A stretch of DNA of 64,000 nt from JAWQFO01 sp033436665 (GTDB lineage: Bacteria; Pseudomonadota; Alphaproteobacteria; Rhodobacterales; Rhodobacteraceae). Within the stretch, counting starts at the first letter, position 1; each line of letters begins with the position of its first letter. The notes under the pieces are model-generated. The model was not told the origin of the DNA. It ran no database searches and saw nothing but the letters and a program-made list of their open reading frames with translations. Location of the stretch: the NCBI RefSeq assembly GCF_033436665.1, contig NZ_JAWQFO010000006.1, forward strand, positions 1 through 64,000, written 5' to 3'. Shown piece after piece: positions 33,189 through 42,210 of this stretch. A program made the position numbers and the translations under genes.

Positions 33189-34594
33189 CAGGGGCGCCCC
33201 GAACTCTCTTCGACAAGCTCTGGACCGCGCACGAGGTCGTTCGGCGCGAGGATGGGGCGTCGCTTCTCTGGGTCGACCGTCACCTCGTCCATGAAGGCTC
33301 GCACCATGCGTTCCGCAAGATCGCGGAGCGGGATCTGGCCGTCACCCATCCGGAACTCACCTTCGCGGTCGCCGACCACTACGCTCCGACGCGGCGCGGG
33401 CAGATAATCGATCCGAAGATCGCGGGCATGATCGAAACGCTCGCGAAGAACTGCGCGGCCCACGGGATTTCGCTCTACGGCCTCGATGATCCCCGGCAGG
33501 GCATCGTCCATGTGATCGGGCCCGAGCAGGGACTGACGCTGCCGGGGCTGCTTATCACATGCGGGGACAGTCATACCTCGACCCACGGCGCGTTTGGCGC
33601 GATGGCTTTCGGGGTCGGGGCCACCGAAGTTGCGCATGTGCTTGCCACGCAATCGGTCTGGCAGGTCAGACCGAAATCCATGCGCATCAGGATCGACGGG
33701 CGCCTCGGCCCCGGAGTGGGCGCCAAGGACGTTGGCCTCGGCTGGATCGCGAAGCTCGGCGCCGACGGCGCGCGCGGGCACGCCGTCGAATATGCAGGCG
33801 AGGTCGTGCGGGACCTGTCGATGGAAGGACGCCTGACCCTCTGCAACCTTTCGATCGAAGGCGGCGCGCGCTTCGGGATGGTGGCTCCGGACGATAAGAC
33901 TTTCGCGTATCTCGAAGGCCGCCGTTTTGCGCCGAAAGGCGCGCAGTGGGACCGGGCGGTTGCGGACTGGCGCGGGCTTGTCACCGAAGATGGCGCGGAC
34001 TTCGACCGCGAAGTTGCGATCGATGCTGCTGAAATCGCACCGGTCGTCACCTGGGGCACCTCGCCCGAAGACGCCCTGCCCATCACCGGGACGGTACCGG
34101 ACCCGGCACGCCTGGAGCCCGCGAAGGCGGCGCATGTCGCGGAGGCGCTTGACTACATGGGGCTCGCGCCCGGGCGCCCGCTGATCGGAACGCCCGTGGA
34201 CCAGGTCTTCATCGGCTCTTGCACCAATGGTCGGATCGAGGATTTGCGCGCAGCTGCGGCAGTCTTGGCCGGCCGTCGCGCAAAAGTGCCGGGGCTCGTC
34301 GCACCAGGGTCGATGGCGGTAAAGCGGCAGGCCGAGGCCGAAGGGCTCGACCGCATCTTCGCCGAAGCCGGGCTGGACTGGGCGGCGTCGGGCTGTTCCA
34401 TGTGCGTCGGCATGAATGGCGACATCGTCCCGCCGGGGATGCGTTGCGCCTCGACCACCAACCGCAACTTCCGGGGCCGGCAGGGGCGCGGGGCGCGGAC
34501 GCACCTCATGTCGCCTGCGATGGTCGCAGCGGCGGCGGTGTCGGGCGCACTTGCCGACGTACGCCCGATGCTCGAGGGGAGGCGCGTCGCATGA
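33185..34594 (+). CDS. Aconitase-family hydro-lyase, large subunit (LeuC-like)
   Basis: The iron-sulfur subunit of a two-part hydro-lyase, 469 residues. ITCGDSHTSTHGAFGAMAFG supplies the first cluster Cys, and IGSCTNGRIEDLRAAA and ASGCSMCVGMNGD the others, so the 4Fe-4S cluster set is complete. RTHLMSPAMVAAAAV is the usual end. The LeuC family includes isopropylmalate, maleate, citraconate and dimethylmaleate hydratases. Its linkage to hyuAB, an ICL/PEPM lyase and a TRAP transporter argues for a catabolic hydratase rather than leucine synthesis. It is coupled to the GntR gene upstream and the small subunit downstream. Confidence 0.8.
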   Translation: MTGAPRTLFDKLWTAHEVVRREDGASLLWVDRHLVHEGSHHAFRKIAERDLAVTHPELTFAVADHYAPTRRGQIIDPKIAGMIETLAKNCAAHGISLYGLDDPRQGIVHVIGPEQGLTLPGLLITCGDSHTSTHGAFGAMAFGVGATEVAHVLATQSVWQVRPKSMRIRIDGRLGPGVGAKDVGLGWIAKLGADGARGHAVEYAGEVVRDLSMEGRLTLCNLSIEGGARFGMVAPDDKTFAYLEGRRFAPKGAQWDRAVADWRGLVTEDGADFDREVAIDAAEIAPVVTWGTSPEDALPITGTVPDPARLEPAKAAHVAEALDYMGLAPGRPLIGTPVDQVFIGSCTNGRIEDLRAAAAVLAGRRAKVPGLVAPGSMAVKRQAEAEGLDRIFAEAGLDWAASGCSMCVGMNGDIVPPGMRCASTTNRNFRGRQGRGARTHLMSPAMVAAAAVSGALADVRPMLEGRRVA

Positions 34595-35187
34595 GCGGCT
34601 GGACACGCCACGAGGGTCTCGCGGTTCTTCTTCCGGAGGACAACATCGACACCGATCGGCTGATCCAGGCGCGCTTCATGTCCGCGCCGCGCCGCGAAGG
34701 CTATGGTCGGTTCCTGCTCCACGACGCCCGCTTTGGGCCAGACGGATCCGAACTCACGCATCCGCTGAACGACACGCCCGCCACGGTTCTCGTTGCGGGG
34801 CGCAATTTCGGCTGCGGATCTTCGCGCGAGGCAGCGGTCTATGCGCTGGTCGACTTCGGCGTCCGCGCGGTCCTTGCACCGAGCTTCGGCGATATCTTCG
34901 CGAGCAATGCCGTTGGCAACGGCCTTTTGCCGGCCGTGATCGAAGAGGAGGCGTACGCGGCACTGACCGGCTACCTTGCCGATCCGCAATCACTCGACAT
35001 CGATCTCGAGACCATGACCGTCAGCTTCGGGGACCGGCAGGCCGCCCTGTCGCTCGACCCCGTCTGGAGGACCAAGATCATCCGGGGCTGGGACGATATC
35101 GACCTCACGGCGCGCCACCGTCCGGCGCTTGACGCCTTCGCGGCGGCGCGGCGCGCAATGGGCTGGACATGGCCCGCATCGGAATGA
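34591..35187 (+). CDS. Aconitase-family hydro-lyase, small subunit (LeuD-like)
   Basis: The swivelling subunit of 198 residues. ILLPEDNIDTDRLIQARF-like start (VLLPEDNIDTDRLIQARF) and VAGRNFGCGSSREAAVYAL are diagnostic of LeuD; the latter holds the catalytic Ser and substrate-binding Arg. FGDIFASNAVGNGLLP follows. Its ATG at 34591 overlaps the large-subunit stop by four bases. With the large subunit it would hydrate an unsaturated diacid such as a maleate or citraconate derivative. Confidence 0.85.
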   Translation: MSGWTRHEGLAVLLPEDNIDTDRLIQARFMSAPRREGYGRFLLHDARFGPDGSELTHPLNDTPATVLVAGRNFGCGSSREAAVYALVDFGVRAVLAPSFGDIFASNAVGNGLLPAVIEEEAYAALTGYLADPQSLDIDLETMTVSFGDRQAALSLDPVWRTKIIRGWDDIDLTARHRPALDAFAAARRAMGWTWPASE

Positions 35188-35254
35188 CGCCGGAATCGGC
35201 GCAAGCGAAGGGGACGGCACCGGGCCGCGCCCCGCAACGACAGGGAGTAACGCG

Positions 35255-36262
35255 ATGAGACATATTCTGTTCGGAACCGTCACCGCCGGGGCGCTCGCCG
35301 CCTCTGCGGTCTCGGCGCAGGACGTGGTGACGGCGGTCCACGCCTTTCCGGCGACGCTGATCTACACGAAAAGCTTCCTCGAATTCGTCGACAAGGTGAA
35401 TGCGGCGGGCGAGGGCGTCGTGCAGATCGAGGTGCGCGGCGGGCCCGAGGCGATCGGCATGTTCCAGCAGCCGGACGCCGTGCGCGACGGCGTGGTGGAC
35501 ATGGTCTATACCCCCGGCTCCTTCTACGGCGGCACTCTGCCCGAAAAGGACGCCCTGGTCGCCTCCAACCTGACCGGGCCCGAGGCGCGCGCGAGCGGCG
35601 GTATCGACCTCATCGACGAAATCCACCAGGAAAAGATGGGTGTGAAGTACCTCGGCTGGTTCGACTCGAACGTCTGCTACAATCTCTGGATGGTGAACGA
35701 ACCGCAGTTCGACGCGGACGGCAACCTCTCCGTCGACGGGATCAAACTGCGCGGGAACGCCGTCTACAACGCATTCTTCACCGACTACCTCGGGGCGCAG
35801 GTGATCGATCTGCCGACGACCGACGTCTACGCCGGGCTCGAACGCGGTGTCGTGGACGCCACCGGCTGGACGCAGATCGGGCTCATGGACCTCAAGTGGA
35901 ACGAGTTCGTGCAATACCGGATCGACCCCTGCTTCTTCTCGACCGACCTCGGCGTGATCATGAATCTCGAGCGCTGGAATGCGCTCTCGGATGAGGCACG
36001 CACCATCCTGACCGAGACGGCAATCGCCCATGAGGCAGAGACGGCGGAGCGGCTCGGCGCAAAGGCGGAGCAGGAGCTCGCCGCGCTCGAGGAGGCCGGA
36101 ATGACCACGATCGCGCTCGAGGGCGAGGCACGGGACAATTACCTCGCTGCCGCCCGGCAGACGACCTGGGACCGCATGAAGCAGCTGATGGAAGAGAGCC
36201 CGCAGGGCGCTGGCAACTATGATCGGCTGATCGAGCTCTTCTACGACCCCGCGCTCGACTGA
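35255..36262 (+). CDS. dctP: TRAP transporter substrate-binding protein (DctP family)
   Basis: A periplasmic solute receptor of 335 residues. The signal peptide (TAGALAASAVSAQ) is about 21 residues. The body shows FVDKVNAAGEGVVQIEVRGG, GMFQQPDAVRDGVVDMVYTP and DGIKLRGNAVYN with the conserved Arg. It belongs to the DctP group but differs from the receptor at 11664. ATG 35255 follows GGGAG. It lies 67 bases after the leuD-like gene and so probably brings in the substrate for the hyu/leuCD pathway, likely a carboxylate. Confidence 0.85.
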   Translation: MRHILFGTVTAGALAASAVSAQDVVTAVHAFPATLIYTKSFLEFVDKVNAAGEGVVQIEVRGGPEAIGMFQQPDAVRDGVVDMVYTPGSFYGGTLPEKDALVASNLTGPEARASGGIDLIDEIHQEKMGVKYLGWFDSNVCYNLWMVNEPQFDADGNLSVDGIKLRGNAVYNAFFTDYLGAQVIDLPTTDVYAGLERGVVDATGWTQIGLMDLKWNEFVQYRIDPCFFSTDLGVIMNLERWNALSDEARTILTETAIAHEAETAERLGAKAEQELAALEEAGMTTIALEGEARDNYLAAARQTTWDRMKQLMEESPQGAGNYDRLIELFYDPALD

Positions 36263-36277
36263 TCGCGACACGACACG

Positions 36278-36304
36278 ACGGCGGCGCGGGATCCGCGCCG
36301 CCGT
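36278..36304 (+). terminator. Intercistronic hairpin between dctP and dctQ
   Basis: ACGGCGGCGCGG (36278-36289) pairs with CCGCGCCGCCGT (36293-36304) across the loop GAT, a perfect 12-bp stem just after the binding-protein gene. A long T-run is absent, so it may protect the upstream mRNA or weaken transcription rather than end it. Confidence 0.6.
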
Positions 36305-36324
36305 TTCACCGCCCAGGAGCGTCC

Positions 36325-36831
36325 ATGCCCGTCCTCTCTCGCGCCTACAGGATCCTGATCGACGCCATGGCCGTGATCGCGGGGCTCACCCTCGTCTGGC
36401 TGATGGTCTCGATCGTGGTCTCGGTCGCGATGCGCAATGCCGGGATACAGCCGTTCGCGTGGCTCTTCACTTCGGCTGAATACGGGATGCTCTACATGAC
36501 AATGCTGGGTGCGCCCTGGCTCGTGCGCGAGCGCGGTCACGTCCACATCGAGCTTGTGACCTCGGCTCTGCCGGGTGCAGCGCAGCGCTTCGTCAGCCGG
36601 GTGGTCGCCCTGCTATGCGTGCTTGTCTGCGCGCTCCTTGCCTGGAAGGGCGTGGATCTCGTGCTGATCAACATCGAGCGCAACGACTTTGATGTGCGTG
36701 CCTATTTCTTCCCGCGCTGGCTCCTGACAGTGACCCTGCCGGTGAGCTTCACTCTCATGGCCGTCGAATTCGCACGTTTCGTCTCCGGGGACGAGCTTCT
36801 GCACACCGGGCAGGCGGGAATCCACGAGTGA
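36325..36831 (+). CDS. dctQ: TRAP transporter small permease (DctQ)
   Basis: A four-helix membrane subunit of 168 residues. MLYMTMLGAPWLVRERGHVHIELV is the DctQ signature helix and loop. A last helix (LTVTLPVSFTLMAVEFARF) closes the protein. It overlaps the large permease gene by one base (TGATG). It anchors and assists DctM. Confidence 0.85.
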   Translation: MPVLSRAYRILIDAMAVIAGLTLVWLMVSIVVSVAMRNAGIQPFAWLFTSAEYGMLYMTMLGAPWLVRERGHVHIELVTSALPGAAQRFVSRVVALLCVLVCALLAWKGVDLVLINIERNDFDVRAYFFPRWLLTVTLPVSFTLMAVEFARFVSGDELLHTGQAGIHE

Positions 36832-38138
36832 TGGAATGGTATGAAGCCCTGGGGCTGCTTCTGGGCGCGATCCTTGTGCTCATGGGCATTGGAATGCCGG
36901 TGGCGCTGGCCTTTCTCGCCGCAAACATCCTGGGCGCCTGGGTTTTCATGGGAGGCGAGCGCGGCGTCGTTCAGCTTCTCAACAACGGCTGGGCGTCGCT
37001 CGCAACCTTTGGACTGGTGCCAATCCCGCTGTTCCTGCTGATGGGCGAGGTGTTTTTCCAGACCGGGCTCGGGGCGCGGATGTTCAACGCGATCGACAGG
37101 TTGCTCGGGCGTCTGCCGGGGCGACTGTCCTATGTGACGGTGCTGGGCGGCACAGGTTTCGCGACGCTCTCGGGCTCCTCGATGGGGTCCACGGCGCTTC
37201 TCGGGTCGCTCATGGTGCCCGAGATGAACCGGCGCGGCTACAAAACCCACATGTCGGTCGGTCCGATCCTCGGAACCGGCGGGCTTGCGATCATCATCCC
37301 GCCCTCGGCGCTGGCCGTTCTTCTCGCCACGCTCGCCGAGATCGACGTCGGCGCGCTTCTCATTGCAGGCGTGCTGCCGGGGCTTGTTCTCGCCACGTTC
37401 TACGGCGCCACGATCTGGCTCCAGACCCGGATCGATCCCGCCGCGGCGCCGGCCTACGAGGTCGAACCGATCTCGTTGTCGAAGAAGCTCGGGTTTCTCC
37501 TGCGGGACGTCGTTCCGATGGTCGGTCTCATGGTCGGAATCGTGGCGATGATGATCGGGGGGATCGTCACCCCGTCCGAGGCCGCGGCCTTTGGCGCGCT
37601 TGGTGTCATCCTCCTCGCAGCGCTGTTCCGCTGCCTGACGCTTGACGCGCTGAAGGCATCGGTGAAGGGCGCTCTTCGGGTGACGCTCATGGCTTTCCTG
37701 ATCGTCTTCGGTTCGGCCACCTTCAGCCAGATCCTTGCCTTTTCGGGTGCCTCGACGGGACTGATCCGATGGACGACGGGTTTCGAGCTTTCTCCGATCG
37801 CGATGCTGTTCGTCATGTTCATGGTGCTCCTGATGCTGGGCATGTTCATGGAGCAGATCTCGATCATGCTGCTCACGGTGCCGATCTTCTTCCCGCTGGC
37901 CGAAAGTCTCGGGTTCGACCTGATCTGGTTTGCGCTGATCATGCTCCTCGCGCTCGAGATCAGCTTTACGACGCCGCCCTTCGGCCTTCTTCTTTTCGTG
38001 ATGAAGGGGGTGGCACCGCCGCAAACGACCATGCGACAGATCTACACCGCCGCCTTTCCGTTCATTCTCTGCTCGCTGCTTGTGGTCGCGCTCATCGTCG
38101 CCTGGCCGCCGCTTGCCCTGTGGTTGCCGGGCCGATGA
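36831..38138 (+). CDS. dctM: TRAP transporter large permease (DctM)
   Basis: The transport channel, about 435 residues with about 12 helices. IGMPVALAFLAANILGAW, GSSMGSTALLGSLMVPEM and GPILGTGGLAIIIPPSALA are DctM landmarks. GTPPFG-like FTTPPFGLLLFVMKGVAPP is the conserved C-terminal loop. A GTG three bases earlier (36828) is an alternative start; ATG 36831 overlaps the DctQ stop. It is the last gene of the rightward gntR-leuCD-TRAP operon. Confidence 0.9.
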   Translation: MEWYEALGLLLGAILVLMGIGMPVALAFLAANILGAWVFMGGERGVVQLLNNGWASLATFGLVPIPLFLLMGEVFFQTGLGARMFNAIDRLLGRLPGRLSYVTVLGGTGFATLSGSSMGSTALLGSLMVPEMNRRGYKTHMSVGPILGTGGLAIIIPPSALAVLLATLAEIDVGALLIAGVLPGLVLATFYGATIWLQTRIDPAAAPAYEVEPISLSKKLGFLLRDVVPMVGLMVGIVAMMIGGIVTPSEAAAFGALGVILLAALFRCLTLDALKASVKGALRVTLMAFLIVFGSATFSQILAFSGASTGLIRWTTGFELSPIAMLFVMFMVLLMLGMFMEQISIMLLTVPIFFPLAESLGFDLIWFALIMLLALEISFTTPPFGLLLFVMKGVAPPQTTMRQIYTAAFPFILCSLLVVALIVAWPPLALWLPGR

Positions 38139-38163
38139 GGCATCGTGTTTGGGCGGGAACACA

Positions 38164-38300
38164 CCGGGAGTAGGTTTCCTGCGTCACGCCGATCCGGCGC
38201 ACAGCCTTCGCAGTGCTCATTCCCTGGTCCTGCGGCGCTTTAGCCTGCCGCCGCTCCTTCACGATGTCTTTCGGCTTCTGTGGCTTTCCAGCCTTGTCTT
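38164..38300 (-). mobile_element. IS3-family OrfA N-terminal remnant
   Basis: On the minus strand the sequence encodes KPKDIVKERRQAK, then QDQGMSTAKAVRRIGVTQET and YSRC, matching the helix-turn-helix start of IS3-family OrfA. There is no start, no OrfB and no clear terminal repeat. It lies between the TRAP operon and the next promoter, so it breaks no gene. Confidence 0.55.
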
Positions 38301-38341
38301 GGTCCTCCGCTCTGCGGGGTTGGACCGACCTCGCGTAAAGC

Positions 38342-38371
38342 TTGACGTGAAAACTGATTCATGTTTCATAA
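38342..38371 (+). promoter_or_regulatory. Promoter of the ABC transporter operon with TetR operator, copy 2
   Basis: TTGACG (38342-38347) and TTCATA (38365-38370) are separated by 17 bases, a good sigma-70 promoter. The spacer contains ACGTGAAAACTGATTCATGT (38345-38364), which matches the perfect palindrome at 47611-47630 in 16 of 20 positions. The TetR regulator of the facing operon should bind here and block this promoter. Confidence 0.6.
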
Positions 38372-38400
38372 ATTGCATTTGATCCAGGGAGGAGACTGGG

Positions 38401-39582
38401 ATGTCGACCTTGAAAACCGCTGGTGCAGCAGCCGTTGCTTTCGCCATTGGTGCAGGCGCGGCGCAAGCGGAAATTCTTGTTGCGCATGTCTACGGCAAGA
38501 CCGGCGCACTCGAAGCCTATGCCGAACAAAGCCACATCGGCCTGATGCTCGGCCTCGAGTATGCAACCGGTGGAACGATGGAGATCGACGGCGAGCCGAT
38601 CACCGTCATCGAAAAGGACACGCAACTCGATCCCGCGACGGGCCGGGCGGTTCTTGCCGAGGCCTATGGCGATGACGGCGCGCAGATCGCGGTGGGTCCG
38701 GTGAGTTCCGGCGTCGCACTTGCGATGCTCCCCGTGGCAGAGGAATACGAGCGTGTGCTGATCGTGGAGCCGGCGGTGGCCGACTCGATCACAGGCGAAG
38801 CCTGGAACCGCTACGTCTTCCGCACCGGGCGGAATTCGTCGCAGGATGCCATCTCGAACGCCGTGGCCCTTGGCGGCGAGGGCGTCACGATCGCCACACT
38901 CGCGCAGGACTATGCCTTCGGTCGGGACGGCGTGGCCGCATTCCGCGAGGCGCTGGAAGGCACCGGCGCGACGGTTGCGCACGAGGAATACGTACCGACA
39001 GATACCACCGACTTCACCGCGGCGGCCGAGCGGATCTTCAACGCCATGGAAGGCGTCGAAGGCGAAAAGAAGCTTTTCATCATCTGGGCCGGCGGCGGCA
39101 ACCCGATGGGAAAGATCAACGCGATGGACCCGTCGCGTTTCGGGATCGAGATCGCCACGGGCGGCAACATCCTCGCGGCGCTCACCGCCTACAAGGAACT
39201 GCCGGGCCTCGAAGGGGCGACCTACTACTATTACGAGATTCCGCAGAACGACGTGAACACCTGGCTCGTCGAACAGCACCTCGAACGCTATGACAGCCCG
39301 CCGGACTTCTTCACCGCCGGTGGCATGGCCGCCGGGATCGCGGTGGTCGAGGCGATCCGCGCCGCGGGCGGCGCCGAGGATACCGAAGCGCTGATCGAGT
39401 CAATGGAGGGAATGGAGTGGGAGACCCCCAAGGGCACCATGCGCTTCCGCCCCGAGGATCACCAGGCGCTGCAGGCGATGTACCATTTCCGGACCGAGAT
39501 TCAGGACGGCAAGGACTACGGCGTTCCGGTGCTGGTCCGTGAACTCGGCATCGACGACATGGATATTCCGATCCGCAACTGA
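38401..39582 (+). CDS. Branched-chain amino acid-type ABC transporter, substrate-binding protein
   Basis: A periplasmic receptor of the LivK/HAAT family (Peripla_BP_6), 393 residues with a signal peptide ending at about residue 22 (AIGAGAAQAE). Landmarks are AHVYGKTGALEAYAEQSH, EPAVADSITGEAWNRYVFRT and QDYAFGRDGVAAFREAL. The ATG at 38401 follows GGGAGGAG. Members of this family bind amino acids, aromatic acids or short acyl compounds. The CoA ligase and crotonase of the facing, co-regulated operon suggest a carboxylic acid. Confidence 0.85.
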   Translation: MSTLKTAGAAAVAFAIGAGAAQAEILVAHVYGKTGALEAYAEQSHIGLMLGLEYATGGTMEIDGEPITVIEKDTQLDPATGRAVLAEAYGDDGAQIAVGPVSSGVALAMLPVAEEYERVLIVEPAVADSITGEAWNRYVFRTGRNSSQDAISNAVALGGEGVTIATLAQDYAFGRDGVAAFREALEGTGATVAHEEYVPTDTTDFTAAAERIFNAMEGVEGEKKLFIIWAGGGNPMGKINAMDPSRFGIEIATGGNILAALTAYKELPGLEGATYYYYEIPQNDVNTWLVEQHLERYDSPPDFFTAGGMAAGIAVVEAIRAAGGAEDTEALIESMEGMEWETPKGTMRFRPEDHQALQAMYHFRTEIQDGKDYGVPVLVRELGIDDMDIPIRN

Positions 39583-39590
39583 TGGCTGCC

Positions 39591-39610
39591 GGCGGGGCGA
39601 TACCGCCCCG
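39591..39610 (+). terminator. Intercistronic hairpin after the binding-protein gene
   Basis: CGGGGC (39593-39598) pairs with GCCCCG (39605-39610) around a 6-base loop, and is followed by AAAG. It is a modest stem located just after the receptor gene, in the same position as the hairpins after the other receptor genes of the window. Confidence 0.4.
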
Positions 39611-39633
39611 AAAGACCGTTCCCGGGACGTTTC

Positions 39634-40395
39634 ATGACCAACCTTCTAGAGACATTCGACCTGACCGTTCGCTTCGGCGGACACGTGGCGGTCGACGCGG
39701 TGAGCTGCGCATTTCAGGCCGGCGAACTCACCGCCATCGTCGGCCCCAACGGCGCGGGCAAGACCACCTACTTCAACCTGATCTCGGGCCAGATCCCCGC
39801 CACCGCCGGTACGGTCCGACTGATGGGCGAGGACATCGGCCGGCTTGCGCCGTCCGAGCGCTGTCGCCGTGGATTGGGCCGCGCCTTCCAGCTCACGAAC
39901 CTCTTTCCAGGCCTCAGCGTGCTGGAAAACGTCCGTCTCGCGATCCAGGCCCACCGGCCGGTGCCACGCGCCTTCCTGTCCATGGCATCGCGCCATACCG
40001 CTCTGACGGACCAGGCGATGGCTGTTCTGGAACGGGTTCGACTGGACTCGGTCAAGGACAAGCCAGTGAGCGAACTCAGCCACGGCAACCAGCGCAAGCT
40101 GGAGGTCGCCATGCTGATCGCGCTCGATCCGAAGGTCTACATGTTCGACGAACCGACCGCCGGGATGAGTGCCGACGAGGCACCGGTCGTTCTCGATCTT
40201 ATCGCGCAGCTCAAGGCCGAAACGGACCGCACGATCCTGCTGGTCGAGCACAAGATGGACGTCATTCGCACGCTCGCCGACAGGATCATCGTGCTTCACA
40301 ACGGCGCGCTGGTCGCCGACGGCGATCCGGGCGAGGTCATCACCTCGGACGTGGTGCAGGAGGCTTACATGGGCAAGGACCTTGCAGATGTCTGA
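39634..40395 (+). CDS. livG: ABC transporter ATP-binding protein (LivG type)
   Basis: One of two ATPases of the HAAT importer, 253 residues. Walker A is GPNGAGKTTYF, the signature LSHGNQRKLEVAM (His in place of the usual Gly), and Walker B VYMFDEPTAGMS. The long C-terminal helix region typical of LivG is present. It overlaps the next ATPase gene by eight bases. Confidence 0.85.
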   Translation: MTNLLETFDLTVRFGGHVAVDAVSCAFQAGELTAIVGPNGAGKTTYFNLISGQIPATAGTVRLMGEDIGRLAPSERCRRGLGRAFQLTNLFPGLSVLENVRLAIQAHRPVPRAFLSMASRHTALTDQAMAVLERVRLDSVKDKPVSELSHGNQRKLEVAMLIALDPKVYMFDEPTAGMSADEAPVVLDLIAQLKAETDRTILLVEHKMDVIRTLADRIIVLHNGALVADGDPGEVITSDVVQEAYMGKDLADV

Positions 40396-41110
40396 TCCGA
40401 TCCTGCGGCTCACGGACGTCCATACCGACATCGCGCAGTATCACATCCTGCATGGCGTCGACCTTGAGGTGCCACGCGGGGCGGTGACCATGCTTTTGGG
40501 CCGCAACGGGGTGGGGAAGACCACGACACTCCGGACGATCATCGGGCACTGGCAGGCGCGGGCCGGGCAGATCCTTTTCGACGGGACCGACATCTCGGGC
40601 GCCCGAACCCCAGATCGCGCGCGCGCCGGGATTGGCTACGTGCCCGAGGACATGGGCATTTTCTCCGACCTGACCGTCGAGGAGAACATGGTGCTGGCCG
40701 CCGCATCCGGTCCGCTCGATCCCATCCGGCGCGATCGCATCTTCGAGGCGTTCCCGCCCTTGCGCACGTTCTGGCGATCCGCGGCCGGCACACTGTCCGG
40801 CGGGCAGAAACAGATGCTGGCAATCGCCCGCGCGATGGCCGAAGACCGCAAGCTCTATCTGATCGACGAGCCTACCAAAGGCCTGGCCCCGGCAATCGTG
40901 TCGACCATGGCCGGAGCCCTGCGCGAGTTGAAAACGCAAGGTGCGTCCATCCTTCTCGTCGAGCAGAACTTCGCCGTGGCGCGCGCATTGGGCGACCACG
41001 CGGTGGTGATGGACGACGGACGAGTCGTCTGGAGCGGTGCGATGAAAACCCTTGCCGGTGACGCGGCCCTGCTCGAGCGGTTGATGGGCCTGACCATGGA
41101 GACGGTATGA
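40388..41110 (+). CDS. livF: ABC transporter ATP-binding protein (LivF type)
   Basis: The second ATPase, 240 residues. Walker A GRNGVGKTTTLR, signature LSGGQKQMLAIARAM, and Walker B LYLIDEPTKGLAP are intact. GIGYVPEDMGIFSDLTVEEN is the typical LivF Q-loop region. ATG 40388 lies inside the end of livG, indicating coupling. Confidence 0.85.
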   Translation: MSDPILRLTDVHTDIAQYHILHGVDLEVPRGAVTMLLGRNGVGKTTTLRTIIGHWQARAGQILFDGTDISGARTPDRARAGIGYVPEDMGIFSDLTVEENMVLAAASGPLDPIRRDRIFEAFPPLRTFWRSAAGTLSGGQKQMLAIARAMAEDRKLYLIDEPTKGLAPAIVSTMAGALRELKTQGASILLVEQNFAVARALGDHAVVMDDGRVVWSGAMKTLAGDAALLERLMGLTMETV

Positions 41111-41174
41111 CAACTGTGCTCGGATTTCCGCGTTTTGTCATGGACGGGCTTTCGACGCTCGAGGCGTGTGAACG

Positions 41175-42206
41175 ATGACCGCGGCCCCGGATCATCGCCC
41201 GACGATGGCGCGCCTTGGCATTGGGGCGCGCCTCTCGCACTGGATGCCCGTGTTGCTCGTGCCGCTTGTCTTGGCGCTCGGATTCCTGTCGATCGGCAAC
41301 CCGTCAAGCTGGCTCACCCTGACCGTGTCCGGGCTTGCCATGGGCATGATGATCTTCATCATGGCATCGGGCCTGACGCTTGTCTTCGGGTTGATGGACG
41401 TCATCAACTTCGGCCACGGCGCCTTCATCTCGGTGGGGGCCTTTGTCGGTGTCAGCGTACTTTTGGGCCTCGCCCAGTGGGCGCAGGCACCTTCGCTCGC
41501 GCTGAACCTCGCGGTTGTCCTGCTTGCCGTGCTGGCCGCGATGGCGGTGACCGGACTGCTGGGCTGGGCCTTCGAACGGGTGATCGTCAAGCCGGTCTAC
41601 GGCGCGCATCTCAAGCAGATCCTGGTGACGGTCGGCGGCCTGATCGTCGTGGAACAACTCATCCACGTGATCTGGGGTCCCGAAGAGATCTTTTTCGCGC
41701 GCCCCGAGATGCTCAAGGGCGCGGTGACGTTCTGGGGGGCCGCGCTGGAAAAGTACCGCTTGCTTGCCGTCGTGATCGGGTTGGTGCTCTTCGTCGCCAT
41801 GCGCCTCGTCTTTCGCCGCACCAAGATCGGCCTGATCGTGCGCGCCGGGGTCGAGAACGGCGAAATGGTCGAGGCCCTCGGCTACCGGCTTCGGCTGGTC
41901 TTCATCGGGGTCTTCGTTGCCGGATCGGCGCTTGCCGGGCTCGGCGGCGTGATGTGGGGCCTCTACGAAGAGGTCATCACCGCAGGCATGGGCGAAGAGA
42001 TGATGATCCTCGTTTTCATCGTCGTCATCATCGGCGGGCTCGGTTCGGTCGAAGGCGCGTTCATCGGCGCATTGCTCGTCGGTCTTTTGCAGAATTACAT
42101 CGCGTTTCTCGAACCGAAGCTGGCCCTGATCTCGAACATCGGTCTGATGACGGCGATCCTGATGTGGCGACCGCAGGGCATGTTGCCCGTGGTCAAGGCA
42201 AAGTAG
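41175..42206 (+). CDS. livH: Branched-chain-type ABC transporter permease (LivH type)
   Basis: An inner-membrane permease of 343 residues with about eight helices. GLTLVFGLMDVINFGHGAFI is the LivH hallmark, and AGSALAGLGGVMWGLYEEV and IGGLGSVEGAFIGALLVG are the usual late motifs. A gap of 64 bases separates it from livF, without an obvious gene. It forms the channel with LivM. Confidence 0.9.
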   Translation: MTAAPDHRPTMARLGIGARLSHWMPVLLVPLVLALGFLSIGNPSSWLTLTVSGLAMGMMIFIMASGLTLVFGLMDVINFGHGAFISVGAFVGVSVLLGLAQWAQAPSLALNLAVVLLAVLAAMAVTGLLGWAFERVIVKPVYGAHLKQILVTVGGLIVVEQLIHVIWGPEEIFFARPEMLKGAVTFWGAALEKYRLLAVVIGLVLFVAMRLVFRRTKIGLIVRAGVENGEMVEALGYRLRLVFIGVFVAGSALAGLGGVMWGLYEEVITAGMGEEMMILVFIVVIIGGLGSVEGAFIGALLVGLLQNYIAFLEPKLALISNIGLMTAILMWRPQGMLPVVKAK

Positions 42207-42210
42207 GTCC

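Noticed and set aside
36702..38162. Minus-strand frame of about 486 codons opposite the TRAP large permease
   Set aside because: Extreme Glu/Arg/His content is the reverse complement of membrane-helix codons.
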